A stretch of 64,000 nt of DNA from Taklimakanibacter albus (lineage in GTDB: Bacteria > Pseudomonadota > Alphaproteobacteria > Rhizobiales > Aestuariivirgaceae): the NCBI RefSeq assembly GCF_016595235.1, contig NZ_JAENHL010000008.1, positions 952,624 to 1,016,623 of the forward strand, read 5' to 3'. This document shows, piece after piece, positions 8,379 through 17,576 of this stretch. A program made the translations under genes and the position numbers. The notes under the pieces were generated by a model, which was given only the letters and a program-made list of their open reading frames with translations, did not search any database and was not told the origin of the DNA. Numbering within the stretch: position 1 is the stretch's first letter; each line of letters starts with the position of its first letter.

Positions 8379-9116
8379 ATGGCGCGCTTCAAGATGACCA
8401 TCGAATATGACGGCGGACCTTTCGCCGGCTGGCAGCTGCAGGCCGATGCCCTGACCGTTCAGGGCGTGCTGGAGAATGCTGTCGCCGTGCTGACCCAGGG
8501 ACGCCCGGTGGTGCACGCCGCCGGGCGCACCGATGCCGGCGTCCATGCGACGGGCCAGGTGGCGCATGTCGATATCGAGCGCGCCTGGGACACGCGGGTC
8601 TTGCGCAACGCCATTAATGCCCATCTGCGCCCGCATCCGGTGAGCGTGCTCGCCATCGAGGAAGTGACCGAGGACTTCCACGCGCGCTTCAGCGCTCTGC
8701 GCCGGCATTATCTCTATCGTATCGTCAACCGACCGGCGCCGCTGGCGCTCGAGCTGGGCAAGGCCTGGTGGCATCCCGTCCCGCTCGACCACGTCGCGAT
8801 GCACGAGGCGGCTCAGGCCCTCCTCGGCAAGCATGATTTCACCACCTTCCGCGCCTCCTCCTGTCAGGCGCAGTCACCGGTCAAGACGCTCGACCGCTTC
8901 GACGTGATGCGAAGCGGAGACGCGATCGACGTCGTCGTCGAGGCGCGCTCCTTCCTGCATCATCAGGTGCGCTCGATGGTCGGATCGCTCAAGCTCGTCG
9001 GTGACGGCAAATGGCCGATCGAAGAGCTCGCCAGGGCGCTCCATGCCCGCGACCGCACCCGCTGCGGACCGGTGGCGCCGCCGACCGGTCTCTATCTCAC
9101 GCAAGTGGATTATTGA
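8379..9116 (+). CDS. truA: tRNA pseudouridine(38-40) synthase
   Basis: Isomerises uridines 38, 39 and 40 in the anticodon stem-loop of many tRNAs. The 245-residue protein opens with the family motif [14 protein letters not shown] and carries [13 protein letters not shown], whose Asp is the catalytic nucleophile; [16 protein letters not shown] and the C-terminal [11 protein letters not shown] stretch are further landmarks. In many Rhizobiales truA follows def and fmt; here the upstream neighbour is the small acidic gene, so that cluster is broken up or lies elsewhere. Confidence 0.96.
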   Translation: MARFKMTIEYDGGPFAGWQLQADALTVQGVLENAVAVLTQGRPVVHAAGRTDAGVHATGQVAHVDIERAWDTRVLRNAINAHLRPHPVSVLAIEEVTEDFHARFSALRRHYLYRIVNRPAPLALELGKAWWHPVPLDHVAMHEAAQALLGKHDFTTFRASSCQAQSPVKTLDRFDVMRSGDAIDVVVEARSFLHHQVRSMVGSLKLVGDGKWPIEELARALHARDRTRCGPVAPPTGLYLTQVDY

Positions 9117-9207
9117 CCCCAGTTCGATTGCGGTCATTTGGCGGCATCCGCTCGGCATGCACTGCGCCAGACTGTCTTCTCAATCATCGGATTCGGGGGC
9201 GTGTCTC

Positions 9208-9894
9208 GTGATCAGGAAATCGTGCCTTGCTTTTGCCGTCTCGCTCTTCGCCCTGACCACCGCCCAAGCAGCCGACATCGAGCCGCCCGCGGCCTTCGAT
9301 TGGTCAGGCGCCTATGCCGGGATCATAGCAGGCTATTCCTGGTCCAATTTCGACACCTCGCCGACCGACCTGCCCAACAGCGACGACTTCAAATGGAACC
9401 AATCCCTCGATGTCGATGGCGGTCTGGTGGGCGCCGAAGCGGGCTGGAACCACCAGATGGACGCTTTCGTGCTCGGCATTGCCGCCGACTTCAGCGTGAT
9501 GGCTGCCAAGGATGACTCGCCCATCAACGTCGATGAGAAAGACGAAGTCTATGTCGGCGAGCTCGAATGGCTGGCCACCTTGCGCGGCAAAGTCGGCTAT
9601 GCCCTCGACAATATGCTGCTCTTCGCGACCGGCGGCGTGGCGCTGACCGAAGCCAAGCTCGCCTATGAAGATTATGATGATGGCGCCTTGGATGTCCGCT
9701 TGGGCGACAAGGATACGATGTTCGGCTGGGTCGCCGGCGGCGGCGTCGAGTTCGCGCTGGCTCCCGTTTCAGTGAAGATCGAATATCTCTATGCCGATTT
9801 TGACGATCTCAATTTTCATTTGAGCGACGAGATCCTCGGCGATGCCGAGGTCGACACGCATATCCTGCGTGGCGGCCTGATGTTTCACCTCTGA
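9208..9894 (+). CDS. Outer-membrane beta-barrel protein (porin-family/OmpA-like barrel)
   Basis: A 228-residue secreted protein starting at GTG 9208 (GGGGG eight bases before); the signal peptide is IRKSCLAFAVSLFALTTAQA with cleavage before ADIEPP. The mature part has the Rhizobiales small-barrel pattern: FDWSGAYAGIIAGYSW at the start, GAEAGWNHQ and GKVGYALDNMLLFATGGVALT repeats, and a terminal strand ending in Leu (LRGGLMFHL). An upstream in-frame ATG at 9157 would give an unlikely leader. Its last 10 bases overlap the convergent LuxR gene. Probably an abundant structural outer-membrane protein. Confidence 0.8.
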   Translation: MIRKSCLAFAVSLFALTTAQAADIEPPAAFDWSGAYAGIIAGYSWSNFDTSPTDLPNSDDFKWNQSLDVDGGLVGAEAGWNHQMDAFVLGIAADFSVMAAKDDSPINVDEKDEVYVGELEWLATLRGKVGYALDNMLLFATGGVALTEAKLAYEDYDDGALDVRLGDKDTMFGWVAGGGVEFALAPVSVKIEYLYADFDDLNFHLSDEILGDAEVDTHILRGGLMFHL

Positions 9895-11045
9895 GCGTTC
9901 AGCGCGGATCCGAGAGGACCTGCTCCCTTCAGCAAAGCGACAAGCTGGCTCTGCTGGCCGGTACCCGTCTTGTGGAGAACACGGGCGAGATAGCCGCGGC
10001 TGCTCTTGACCGTGATGCCGCATTCCGCCGCCGCTTCCTTGAGGGTGCGCCCGGCGACGAGCGCCGAAGCGAGGCGCGCCTCGGCCGGCGTCAGGTCGAA
10101 CAGGCCGGTGAGAATGCCGGGGGACGGCACGAGCGCCGTGGCGCTGACCGCGGTCGCCGCGACCAGGATATCGGCGCCGGAAAAGACGTCATGCGCCGCC
10201 CGGCGCAGCGGCACCACATGCAGGATGACCGGCGGCGAGCCCTCGCGCGCGGCGACGGGAATGGAACGCACCAGAGGCTCGCGGTCGCCCCGGCTGGCCG
10301 CGACCGTCTCCTGCAGCAGCTGATTGGCCCGTTCATCGGCAATGGCGAGGCCCCCGAAGGCCGCCGGCAGAAAGAGCCGCGGCATGTCTTCGAGCAAGGA
10401 ATTGACGGCGAGGACCCGGCCGGCAACGGTCATTACCGCGGCCGGTAACCCCAGCGCCGCGAGCGCGGAAACCATCGCCTGGGCGCGCTCCATGCCCAGC
10501 CGCGCGGCGATCAGCCCGGCGCGCGCCATATGCGGGTGGAGGAGTTCGAGCACCTTGATGTCGTTTCTGACATAAGGCCCGTCACTCTCCCGCTTTCCAA
10601 AGACATAGACGGCCAGTTCGCCCCCCGGCATGGGAATGATCGTGCCCATCTCGCCATTGAGCCCGAGCTTGCGCTTGTTCTGGAAGGGAATGTCGGCGGC
10701 GAGGAACTCGGGAGGGTAATAATCCTGCGCGATGATGAAGCCAGTAAAAGGATGCCGGTGATAATAAGGTATCCGCCCGCTTTCCATCCACTGACCGCTG
10801 GAACAGAAACGCTCGGTGATCTCGCGGACGAGCTCGGTGGCGCGGAAGCGGATCGGCCGGATTCCGTCGAAGACGAACATCGTTCCGGCATGCGATCCCG
10901 ACAGGCTTCCCAGATCGTCGAGCACCCCCGGCCATAGCTCGGGAAGGAAGGCGGCCTCATACAGACGGTCGATAAGCGCCGGCACGTCGTCATGGCTGAT
11001 GCTGCTGCGCAACGCTCGCTCCCTCTCCCTTCCGCCATCATGCAC
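9885..11045 (-). CDS. LuxR-type HTH transcriptional regulator with long sensory N-terminus
   Basis: A protein of up to 386 residues. The C-terminal ~60 residues form a GerE/LuxR helix-turn-helix (LTPAEARLASALVAG, LKEAAAECGITVKSSRGYL). The N-terminal ~300 residues carry no receiver phosphorylation site and look like a PAS/GAF-like sensory region, as in other stand-alone regulators. The frame opens at GTG 11045, but the purine-rich GGAAGGGAGAGGGAG immediately before TTG 11012 looks like a ribosome site, so the true start may be 11012. It is convergent with the barrel protein and lies downstream of the dapE-EamA group on the same strand. Target genes unknown. Confidence 0.82.
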   Translation of the reverse strand: MHDGGRERERALRSSISHDDVPALIDRLYEAAFLPELWPGVLDDLGSLSGSHAGTMFVFDGIRPIRFRATELVREITERFCSSGQWMESGRIPYYHRHPFTGFIIAQDYYPPEFLAADIPFQNKRKLGLNGEMGTIIPMPGGELAVYVFGKRESDGPYVRNDIKVLELLHPHMARAGLIAARLGMERAQAMVSALAALGLPAAVMTVAGRVLAVNSLLEDMPRLFLPAAFGGLAIADERANQLLQETVAASRGDREPLVRSIPVAAREGSPPVILHVVPLRRAAHDVFSGADILVAATAVSATALVPSPGILTGLFDLTPAEARLASALVAGRTLKEAAAECGITVKSSRGYLARVLHKTGTGQQSQLVALLKGAGPLGSALNAQR

Positions 11046-11080
11046 AGCCCGAAGATATAGGAAAGCTCACGCCGGTCTGG

Positions 11081-11974
11081 TCAGGCGCCCTGGCTCTGGG
11101 CTTTGGTGGTCATGATCACGCCGAGGACGATGATCGCCGCCCCGAGCCAGGTCAAGAGCCGATAGTGTTCGTCGAGGAACAGCACTCCGGCACCGAGGCC
11201 GATGGCCGCCGCGACATAACCGATCTGGCTCAGATAGACCGGGCCGCCGACTGCCTGAAGGCGGAAATAGAAGGCGAACATCGCGGCGGCCGACGCGCCT
11301 TGCAGCGGCACCAGCCACGGCACGTCGGCAAGGGTGGCGAAGGAGCCGACCTGCCCCAGGCCGAGCACGGCCACCAGCAGCATCGCCGCGGTGGCGAGAT
11401 GGCTGCCGGCGGCAAGCTCTATCGGTCCGGTGTCTTTCGGCCAGTCATAGGTGCGATAGACATTGCCGAGCGCGAGGCAGACGGGCATCAGCAGTCCGAT
11501 GACCACCCAGAAAATGTCGGCCGGCCGGTCGGCCACACCGCGCGTCGTCGCCACCATCACCGCGCCGATGAAGCCGACCACGATGCCGGCAATGCCGAGC
11601 GCGTTCGGCCGGCGCACGCCGAGCAGGATCGACAGGATCAATGTCACGATCGGCGAGAGCGTGTACATGATGCCGGCATACCCCGCCCCCAGATGCGGAA
11701 TGGCCGAGAACAGCAGAAGATTGGGAATGGCGTAGGAGATGAGCGCGGCGATGAGGAAATAACGCAGACGATGCGGGCTAAGCGCGATCGGCCGCCGCCG
11801 TACCAACAACACCAGGAACAGGACGCCGCCGGCTCCACAGGAGATGACGAAGGGCCACAAGATCGGCGGGACGCCGGCCCCGGTGGCGATCTTGCCGAAA
11901 GGCAGCGTCAGCCCAAGGAGAGCGCCGGTCACGATCAGCAGGCCCAAGGCCGAATTCCACAGATGTTTCACCAC
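11081..11974 (-). CDS. EamA/DMT family transporter
   Basis: A 297-residue integral membrane protein with ten predicted helices in two repeated halves, typical of the drug/metabolite transporter superfamily (EamA). Likely exports an amino acid or other small metabolite. It starts at GTG 11974, sharing one base with the stop of the upstream membrane protein (TAGTG), which makes a dapE-membrane protein-EamA transcript likely. The substrate is not readable; linkage to the lysine/diaminopimelate gene dapE is suggestive only. Confidence 0.88.
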   Translation of the reverse strand: MVKHLWNSALGLLIVTGALLGLTLPFGKIATGAGVPPILWPFVISCGAGGVLFLVLLVRRRPIALSPHRLRYFLIAALISYAIPNLLLFSAIPHLGAGYAGIMYTLSPIVTLILSILLGVRRPNALGIAGIVVGFIGAVMVATTRGVADRPADIFWVVIGLLMPVCLALGNVYRTYDWPKDTGPIELAAGSHLATAAMLLVAVLGLGQVGSFATLADVPWLVPLQGASAAAMFAFYFRLQAVGGPVYLSQIGYVAAAIGLGAGVLFLDEHYRLLTWLGAAIIVLGVIMTTKAQSQGA

Positions 11975-12543
11975 TAGCGGATCCAGTGGGCCATGCCGAT
12001 TGACAGCGCGTAGTCGGCAACCACGAAGACTGTAGCAATCAGCCAGGTCGTTTCGAGTCCCCTTCTCGCGATATACCAGCTCACATAGAGCAAGGGAAAA
12101 ACAACGATCTCAAGCAGGATGAAAGCGGGATAGGTCGTGCCCTGGACCAGATGCAACAAATGCGGCACGAGTGTCAGAGCCACGGTCGGCAGCACCATCC
12201 AATTATAGATGACCATATAGCGGACATAGCTATGCGCGACGCCGCACAGCTTGGCGAGCAGCGCCGCGGCCGGCGGCCAAACCACGATGGCAATGATGAG
12301 ATGACCATAGGCGCGGCCGATGCTCAAAGGCTGGATCTCCGCCGTCGGATCGGCAAGCTCGATGCCGAAGCCGTAGTCGGAAATGAAGATCGGATACATC
12401 AGGACGAGCAACGGCACGACCATGGCGAAAGAGCGCCAGAAGCCGTCGACGGTCAGGTTAAAATCCTGTTCCGCGTCTGGATCGCGAAGGATGAAGCGCC
12501 AGCATCCGCGCAGTGCCGTCAATCCCTCCCCGACGATCGTCAC
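11974..12543 (-). CDS. Multi-spanning membrane protein coupled to dapE (Yip1-like, tentative)
   Basis: A 189-residue protein with about five hydrophobic helices after a short N-terminal segment (LRGCWRFILRDPDAEQDFN). The GTG start overlaps the dapE stop in GTGA, a 4-base overlap, and the end shares one base with the EamA start, so three genes are tightly coupled. The hydrophobic pattern and the aromatic residues around helix 1 (DGFWRSFAMVVPLLV) are reminiscent of Yip1-type membrane proteins found beside dapE in other Rhizobiales, but I cannot assign a function. Confidence 0.75.
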   Translation of the reverse strand: MTIVGEGLTALRGCWRFILRDPDAEQDFNLTVDGFWRSFAMVVPLLVLMYPIFISDYGFGIELADPTAEIQPLSIGRAYGHLIIAIVVWPPAAALLAKLCGVAHSYVRYMVIYNWMVLPTVALTLVPHLLHLVQGTTYPAFILLEIVVFPLLYVSWYIARRGLETTWLIATVFVVADYALSIGMAHWIR

Positions 12544-13703
12544 GCGGGCTTCCGTCCGGCATAGGCATCGATGATGGCGCGGTATACGCCCGCGAGATGG
12601 CGCAGATCGGCGATGGCGATCCGTTCGTTGACCTGATGGATGGTCGTGTTGAGGGGGCCGAATTCGAGCACCGGGCAATAGTCCTTGATGAAGCGGGCAT
12701 CGGAGGTGCCGCCCGATGTCGACAGCTTGGCGTGGACACCGGTCTCCGCTTCGATCGCATCGAGCACGACACCGACAAAGGCGCCGGGCTCGGTGATGAA
12801 GGCATCGGCGCCATTGACGACGTCGAGGGTGAAGGTGCCGCCGAGTTCCTCCTCGATCCGCGCGCAGGCGTCCCGCACGATGGCGATGAGCGTGTCCGGC
12901 GTGTGCTCGGTATTGTAGCGGATGTTGAAGCGGGCCTGGGCGCGGCCGGGAATGACATTGCCAGCCGGATTGCCGACATCGATGGTGGTGAAAGCGAGCG
13001 TCGTCGGGTCGAAGTGATCATTGCCGTCGTCGAATTTGTAGGCGGCGAGCCGGTCGATCAGGCGGGCGAGCTTGGGGATCGGGTTGTCGGCCTTGTGCGG
13101 ATAAGCGACATGGCCCTGCATGCCGGCCACCGCCAGATCGAAGCTCAATGAGCCGCGCCGACCGATCTTGATCGTGTCGCCGAGCTTCTCGGCCGAGGTC
13201 GGTTCGCCGACGATGCAGTGATCGGGAACATGGCCGTTCTCCTTCATCCAGGCGAGCACCTTGGCGGTGCCGTTGATGGCGGGCCCCTCCTCATCGCCGG
13301 TGATGAGCAGCGACAGCGAGCCGGTGAAGCTGCCGGCCTTCACCGCATCGGCGGCGGCGGTAGCGAAGGCCGCCACCGATCCCTTCATATCGGCGGCGCC
13401 GCGGCCATAGAGGAAGCCGTCGGCCTGAAACGCGGCGAAAGGCGGCGCCGCCCAATCCTCCAGACGTCCCGGCGGCACGACATCGATATGGCCGGCAAAA
13501 CACAGATGTGGTCCACTCTTGCCGATGCGCGCGAAAAGATTGTCCACGTCAGGCGTGCCCTTGTCGGAGAAGACGAGCCTTTCACAGTGAAAGCCCGCGG
13601 ACCGCAAGTATGCCTCGAGGCAATCGAGCGCACCCGCCTCGGTGGGCGTTACGGAAGGGCAGCGAATGAGATCTTCGAGAAGCGGAAGCGGGTCGGTGTC
13701 CAT
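12540..13703 (-). CDS. dapE: Succinyl-diaminopimelate desuccinylase
   Basis: Hydrolyses N-succinyl-LL-2,6-diaminopimelate in the succinylase branch of lysine and peptidoglycan biosynthesis. The 387-residue M20-family protein shows the metal-site blocks FAGHIDVVPPG, RGAADMKGSVAAF and LLITGDEEGPAINGT, the ligand-binding GRRGSLSFDLAVAG region and the C-terminal STSGGTSDARFIKDYCPV. ATG 13703 is chosen; a GTG two codons upstream is also in frame. dapD lies 1.3 kb upstream on the same strand, so both succinylase-branch enzymes are in the window. A hairpin terminator separates it from the upstream DUF805 gene. Confidence 0.95.
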   Translation of the reverse strand: MDTDPLPLLEDLIRCPSVTPTEAGALDCLEAYLRSAGFHCERLVFSDKGTPDVDNLFARIGKSGPHLCFAGHIDVVPPGRLEDWAAPPFAAFQADGFLYGRGAADMKGSVAAFATAAADAVKAGSFTGSLSLLITGDEEGPAINGTAKVLAWMKENGHVPDHCIVGEPTSAEKLGDTIKIGRRGSLSFDLAVAGMQGHVAYPHKADNPIPKLARLIDRLAAYKFDDGNDHFDPTTLAFTTIDVGNPAGNVIPGRAQARFNIRYNTEHTPDTLIAIVRDACARIEEELGGTFTLDVVNGADAFITEPGAFVGVVLDAIEAETGVHAKLSTSGGTSDARFIKDYCPVLEFGPLNTTIHQVNERIAIADLRHLAGVYRAIIDAYAGRKPA

Positions 13704-13725
13704 CGGCACAGTCTATCCATAAGCA

Positions 13726-13756
13726 AAGCGCCCGGCCATAACATGACCGGGCGCTT
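13726..13756 (-). terminator. Probable intrinsic terminator downstream of the DUF805 gene
   Basis: A 10-bp perfect GC-rich stem (AAGCGCCCGG with CCGGGCGCTT) closes an 11-base loop. On the minus strand it lies 28 bases after the DUF805 stop and before dapE, followed by a short T-rich stretch. It should stop DUF805 transcription ahead of dapE. Confidence 0.6.
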
Positions 13757-13783
13757 GAGTGGGAAAAAATGAATTGCGGAATG

Positions 13784-14305
13784 CTAGACGCGTTTGCCGA
13801 AGACCGGCCGGCCATCCGTATAGGGCGAACGCGCCTGGGCGCGTGCCGGCGTGGAAGCCGTAACCGCGGCAATCGCGGCGGGCCTGTTCATGAGGCTGGC
13901 CTTGCCTTGGCCGGCCTGGCCGCGCAGAGCTTCGATGTCACCCGCGACATTGAACGAAAAGATCGGATCAGGCCCGTAGTCATTCGTTCCATCGTCGCCG
14001 CGCAACAGTCCAAGCTCGATGAACTGCCAGATGCCGCCGACGATGGGGATAAGACAGATAAGGATCCACCAGGCCGACTTGCCGCGATCATGGTAGCGCT
14101 TGCCGGCGACGCAAATGGACATCCAGAGGCTGAAAGGAAGAAGCGCGATCGGAACCAGGAGCAACGGGATATTCTGAGTGGCGAGGCCGGGGATAAGGGC
14201 GAGCCAGGCCACGAAGGCGATGGCGAAAAGCACAAGCTGTCCAAGCCAGTATTTGGCCCGGCCGATACGGCCTTCAAGACTGAACAGCAGTGAAACAAAA
14301 CTCAT
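13784..14305 (-). CDS. DUF805 membrane protein
   Basis: A 173-residue protein that opens with MSFVSLLFSLEGRIGRAKYW, the conserved start of DUF805 proteins, then three to four membrane helices with the CVAGKRYHDRGKSAWW loop typical of the family. The C-terminal ~45 residues are Ala/Arg-rich and probably cytoplasmic. DUF805 proteins have no established function. It stands alone on the minus strand, divergent from the next small membrane protein and ended by the hairpin at 13726-13756. Confidence 0.88.
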   Translation of the reverse strand: MSFVSLLFSLEGRIGRAKYWLGQLVLFAIAFVAWLALIPGLATQNIPLLLVPIALLPFSLWMSICVAGKRYHDRGKSAWWILICLIPIVGGIWQFIELGLLRGDDGTNDYGPDPIFSFNVAGDIEALRGQAGQGKASLMNRPAAIAAVTASTPARAQARSPYTDGRPVFGKRV

Positions 14306-14508
14306 GGCCCCGCCCCTCGCGATGTTATGGGCGATACTTACCTTGGTGCCCTTTAAGCCTGCGTAAAATCAGATGGATAAAATCAATTCGGAGCAGCAAC
14401 AATCCGTTAAGAAATGGCGGACGGGCGCCTGAGGGCGGCGACTGTTGCGCAAGGGCAGAATCGCGTAAGGTGTTCCGATAACCATTGGAAAGAGCTGGGG
14501 AATAGAAC

Positions 14509-14925
14509 ATGGATGAAGGCGCGGCATCGGCCATCGTAGGTATTATTTTTCTGCTCGTCCTGGTCGCGCTGCCGATCATCCTGAAAGTCTGCGGCATCGG
14601 GGCCAAACGCGTCACCATGAAGAACCCGGCCACCGGCCAGATCAAGACCGGCTTCTTCGGCTTCTCCTGGACCTATTTCTTCTTCGGCTGGTGGGTGCCG
14701 CTGCTGCGTGGCGAGCTCGGCGTCGCCGCACTCCATCTGCTCTTTTCAATCGTCACCCTCGGGATCTGGCAGATCATCGTCAGCTTCATGTACAACCGGC
14801 AATATACGAGCCGCCTGATCGAAGCCGGCTATCGCTTCTTCGACAGCCCGGAGGTCAATCAGAAGGCGGCCGAATATATCGGCGTCGACCTGGACGTCCA
14901 CCGGCCGCAGCCGGCGGTGCGTTAG
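14509..14925 (+). CDS. Small membrane protein, HrgC/DUF2628-like
   Basis: A 138-residue protein with an N-terminal helix (AIVGIIFLLVLVALPIIL), a soluble piece with KNPATGQIKTGFFGFSWTYFFFGWWVPLLRGE in two parts, and a second helical region (LLFSIVTLGIWQIIVSF). The Trp/Phe-rich GFSWTYFFFGWWVPL block and the following NRQYTSRLIEAGYRF are reminiscent of HrgC/DUF2628-type membrane proteins. A GGGGA ribosome site lies upstream. Function unknown; the family link is from pattern only. Confidence 0.65.
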   Translation: MDEGAASAIVGIIFLLVLVALPIILKVCGIGAKRVTMKNPATGQIKTGFFGFSWTYFFFGWWVPLLRGELGVAALHLLFSIVTLGIWQIIVSFMYNRQYTSRLIEAGYRFFDSPEVNQKAAEYIGVDLDVHRPQPAVR

Positions 14926-14995
14926 GATTCTCACTTAATCCTGAAGGACGCTTCGAGGCTCGGCTGCGCCGGGCACCTCAGCGTGAGGATTGGAT

Positions 14996-15832
14996 TCAGT
15001 CGCGCAACAATTCGTTGATGCCGGTCTTGGAGCGCGTCTTCTCGTCGACGCGCTTGACGATCACCGCGCAATAGAGGCTGGGACCCGGCTCGCCATTTGG
15101 CAGAGGCTTGCCCGGCAGGCTGCCCGACACGACCACCGAATAAGGCGGCACGCGGCCCATGAAGATCTCGCCGGTGGCGCGGTCGATGATCTTGGTCGAT
15201 TGCCCGATATAGACGCCCATGCCGAGGACCGAGCCCTCGCCGACGATGCAGCCCTCGACCACTTCCGAGCGGGCGCCAATGAAGCAATTATCCTCGATGA
15301 TGGTGGGACCCGCCTGCATCGGCTCGAGCACGCCGCCAATGCCGACGCCGCCCGAAAGATGCACGTTCTTGCCGATCTGGGCGCAGGAGCCGACCGTCGC
15401 CCAGGTGTCGACCATGGTGCCCTGATCGACATGAGCGCCGAGATTGACGAAGGACGGCATCAGCACGACGCCGGGGGCAATATAGGCGGAGCGGCGCACG
15501 ATGGCGCCCGGCACGGCGCGGAAGCCGGCCTTGCGGAACTGCGTGGCGGTCCAGCCGTCGAACTTGGACGGCACCTTGTCCCACCACTTGGCCTTGCCCG
15601 GGGCGCCGCCGATGATCGCCATGTCGTTGAGGCGGAAGGACAGCAGCACCGCCTTCTTGAGCCACTGATTGACCGTCCACTGGTCGCCGTTCTTCTCGGC
15701 GACGCGCACCTTGCCTTGATCGAGCTGGATCAATGCCTGATCCACCGCTTTGCGGACAGCTCCCTTGGTCTTGAAGGAGATCTTGTCGCGCTCGTCCCAG
15801 GCTGCTTCGATGGTGGCTTGCAGATCGGCCAT
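14996..15832 (-). CDS. dapD: Tetrahydrodipicolinate N-succinyltransferase
   Basis: Transfers succinyl from succinyl-CoA to tetrahydrodipicolinate in the diaminopimelate/lysine pathway; its product feeds the branch that DapE completes. The 278-residue protein has an N-terminal helical domain ([15 protein letters not shown]) and a left-handed parallel beta-helix of hexapeptide repeats seen in [21 protein letters not shown] and [20 protein letters not shown] (given in part). It is the last gene of the rpmH-rnpA-yidC-engB-argB-HAD-dapD series on the minus strand, a layout common in Rhizobiales. Confidence 0.96.
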   Translation of the reverse strand: MADLQATIEAAWDERDKISFKTKGAVRKAVDQALIQLDQGKVRVAEKNGDQWTVNQWLKKAVLLSFRLNDMAIIGGAPGKAKWWDKVPSKFDGWTATQFRKAGFRAVPGAIVRRSAYIAPGVVLMPSFVNLGAHVDQGTMVDTWATVGSCAQIGKNVHLSGGVGIGGVLEPMQAGPTIIEDNCFIGARSEVVEGCIVGEGSVLGMGVYIGQSTKIIDRATGEIFMGRVPPYSVVVSGSLPGKPLPNGEPGPSLYCAVIVKRVDEKTRSKTGINELLRD

Positions 15833-15885
15833 GTTATTCCCTCTAAATCGTCATCCGGCGGAAACTAGCGCGCACCGGCTCGAAG

Positions 15886-16581
15886 TCAATTGCGTTCGGC
15901 GACCAGCTTAGCCAGGAAAGCGGCGATGTCGTCGGTCACGTGATGGACATGGGCCTCGCCTGCCCCGCCATGCAGGCTGTTGAGGTGCTTGGCATCGGTG
16001 TTGTCGGGAGACGTCACCAGCACGGTCGTCATGCCGAGCTCATGCGGCGCCTCGAGATTGCGGGCGATGTCCTCGAACATCGACGAATGGGTGGGATCGA
16101 TGCCCGTCTGGGCGACGAATTTGCGATAGGGCCCGATAGCGGGCTTAGGGATATAGTCGGAATGGACGATGTCGAATATGTCGCCGAAATGATGGGTGAC
16201 GCCGATACGGGCCAGGACCTTCTGGGCGTGGGCGACGGTGCCGTTGGTGAAGATCAGCTTGCGGCCGGGCAGCGCATGGAGCGCCTCGTCGAGAAGCCGG
16301 TTGGCCGGCACCGGTGAGTGATCGATGTCATGCACGAAATCGAGGAATTCCTCGGGTGCCACCTTGTGCTCGCTCATCAAGCCGCGCAGCGTCGTGCCAT
16401 ATTCGTAGAAATAGGCCTTCTGGATACGCCGCGCCTCGGTGGCGTCGATGCCGAGCAGGTTGGACACGAAGGCGCCGATCTTGACATCGATCTGGTCGAA
16501 CAGCCGGCAGCTCGCCGGATAGAGCGTGTTGTCCAGATCGAAGATCCAGGTGTCGATATGATCGAAGCCTCTGGTGGTCAA
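15886..16581 (-). CDS. HAD-family pyrimidine 5'-nucleotidase
   Basis: A 231-residue HAD hydrolase. Motif I is FDLDNTLYP with nucleophile Asp15 and Asp17; motif II is IFTNGT; motif III/IV lie around KPAIGPYRKF and SSMFEDIARNLEAPHELGM. This is the subgroup usually annotated as pyrimidine 5'-nucleotidase, which removes phosphate from UMP/CMP-like or flavin-like substrates, and it is regularly found between argB and dapD in Rhizobiales. The true in vivo substrate is not known. The small gap to argB holds a strong hairpin repeat. Confidence 0.9.
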   Translation of the reverse strand: MTTRGFDHIDTWIFDLDNTLYPASCRLFDQIDVKIGAFVSNLLGIDATEARRIQKAYFYEYGTTLRGLMSEHKVAPEEFLDFVHDIDHSPVPANRLLDEALHALPGRKLIFTNGTVAHAQKVLARIGVTHHFGDIFDIVHSDYIPKPAIGPYRKFVAQTGIDPTHSSMFEDIARNLEAPHELGMTTVLVTSPDNTDAKHLNSLHGGAGEAHVHHVTDDIAAFLAKLVAERN

Positions 16582-16602
16582 ACTGCAGCATCCTTTTTCT
16601 TA

Positions 16603-16630
16603 CCCCTCTCCCCCGCAAGGGGGAGAGGGG
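16603..16630. repeat. GNRA-loop hairpin repeat between argB and the HAD gene
   Basis: A 12-bp perfect stem of C/T-rich and G/A-rich arms closed by a GCAA tetraloop. It is a common dispersed palindrome type in Rhizobiales genomes. Lacking a following T-run on the minus strand, it may act as an mRNA stabiliser or processing site between two co-transcribed genes rather than as a full terminator. Confidence 0.7.
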
Positions 16631-16637
16631 ATAACAC

Positions 16638-17534
16638 TTATACTCCCGAGCGTGACACGCGGGTGCCGACGCCGTGCGGGGTGAAGAGCTCGAGCAGCAC
16701 GCTGTGCGGCACGCGGCCATCGAGGATGATGACGCCCTCGACGCCCGATTCGACCACCGAGACGCAGCTTTCGATCTTAGGGATCATGCCGCCGGTGATG
16801 GTGCCCTCGGCGATGAGCTTGGGGATGCCGGCAAGAGTCAGCTCGTGGATGAGCTCCTTGTTCTTGTCGAGCACGCCCGCCACGTCGGTGAGCAGCAGCA
16901 GGCGCTTGGCATGCAGCGCCATGGCGATGGCGCCCGCCGCGGTGTCGGCATTCACATTGTAGCTTTCGCCGTCCATGCCGACGCCGACAGGCGCTATGAC
17001 CGGAATGGCGTCGCTGTGAATGATGGTCTGCAGGATCTCGGTATTGACCCGGTGCGGCTCGCCGACATAGCCGAAATCGATCGTCTCGGTCTGCCCGGTC
17101 TCGGCGTTCACCTTGGTCTTGGTGAAGCGCTCGGTCATGAGCAGGTTGCCGTCCTTGCCGGAAATGCCGACGGCGCGGCCACCGGCCGACTGGATGAGGC
17201 CGACGATCGACTTGTTGATCGAGCCGGCGAGCACCATCTCGACAACTTCCATCGTCTCCTTGTCGGTGACGCGCAGGCCCTCGCGGAACTCCGATTTGAC
17301 CTGCAGCTTGTCGAGCAGCCGGTTGATCTGCGGACCGCCGCCATGCACCACCACCGGGTGGATGCCGCACAGCTTGAGCATGACCATGTCGCGGGCGAAT
17401 TTGCGCGAAAGCTCAGGATCGACCATGGCGTGGCCGCCATATTTCACCACCACGACCTGATCGTCATAACGCTGCAGGAAGGGCAAGGCTTCAGAAAGAA
17501 TACGGGCGGTTTCGGTGGCGGAGGTCTCGGACAT
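16638..17534 (-). CDS. argB: Acetylglutamate kinase
   Basis: Phosphorylates N-acetylglutamate in arginine biosynthesis. The 298-residue amino acid kinase shows [13 protein letters not shown] near the start, the substrate loop [24 protein letters not shown] and the C-terminal [15 protein letters not shown]. Longer members of this family are feedback-inhibited by arginine. A TTG further upstream (17555) is in frame, but ATG 17534 ([19 protein letters not shown]) fits the family length. It lies 43 bases after engB on the same strand. Confidence 0.95.
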   Translation of the reverse strand: MSETSATETARILSEALPFLQRYDDQVVVVKYGGHAMVDPELSRKFARDMVMLKLCGIHPVVVHGGGPQINRLLDKLQVKSEFREGLRVTDKETMEVVEMVLAGSINKSIVGLIQSAGGRAVGISGKDGNLLMTERFTKTKVNAETGQTETIDFGYVGEPHRVNTEILQTIIHSDAIPVIAPVGVGMDGESYNVNADTAAGAIAMALHAKRLLLLTDVAGVLDKNKELIHELTLAGIPKLIAEGTITGGMIPKIESCVSVVESGVEGVIILDGRVPHSVLLELFTPHGVGTRVSRSGV

Positions 17535-17576
17535 GGCTGCGTAGTCCCGGATCAAAAAAACCGATGCGCTTATACT

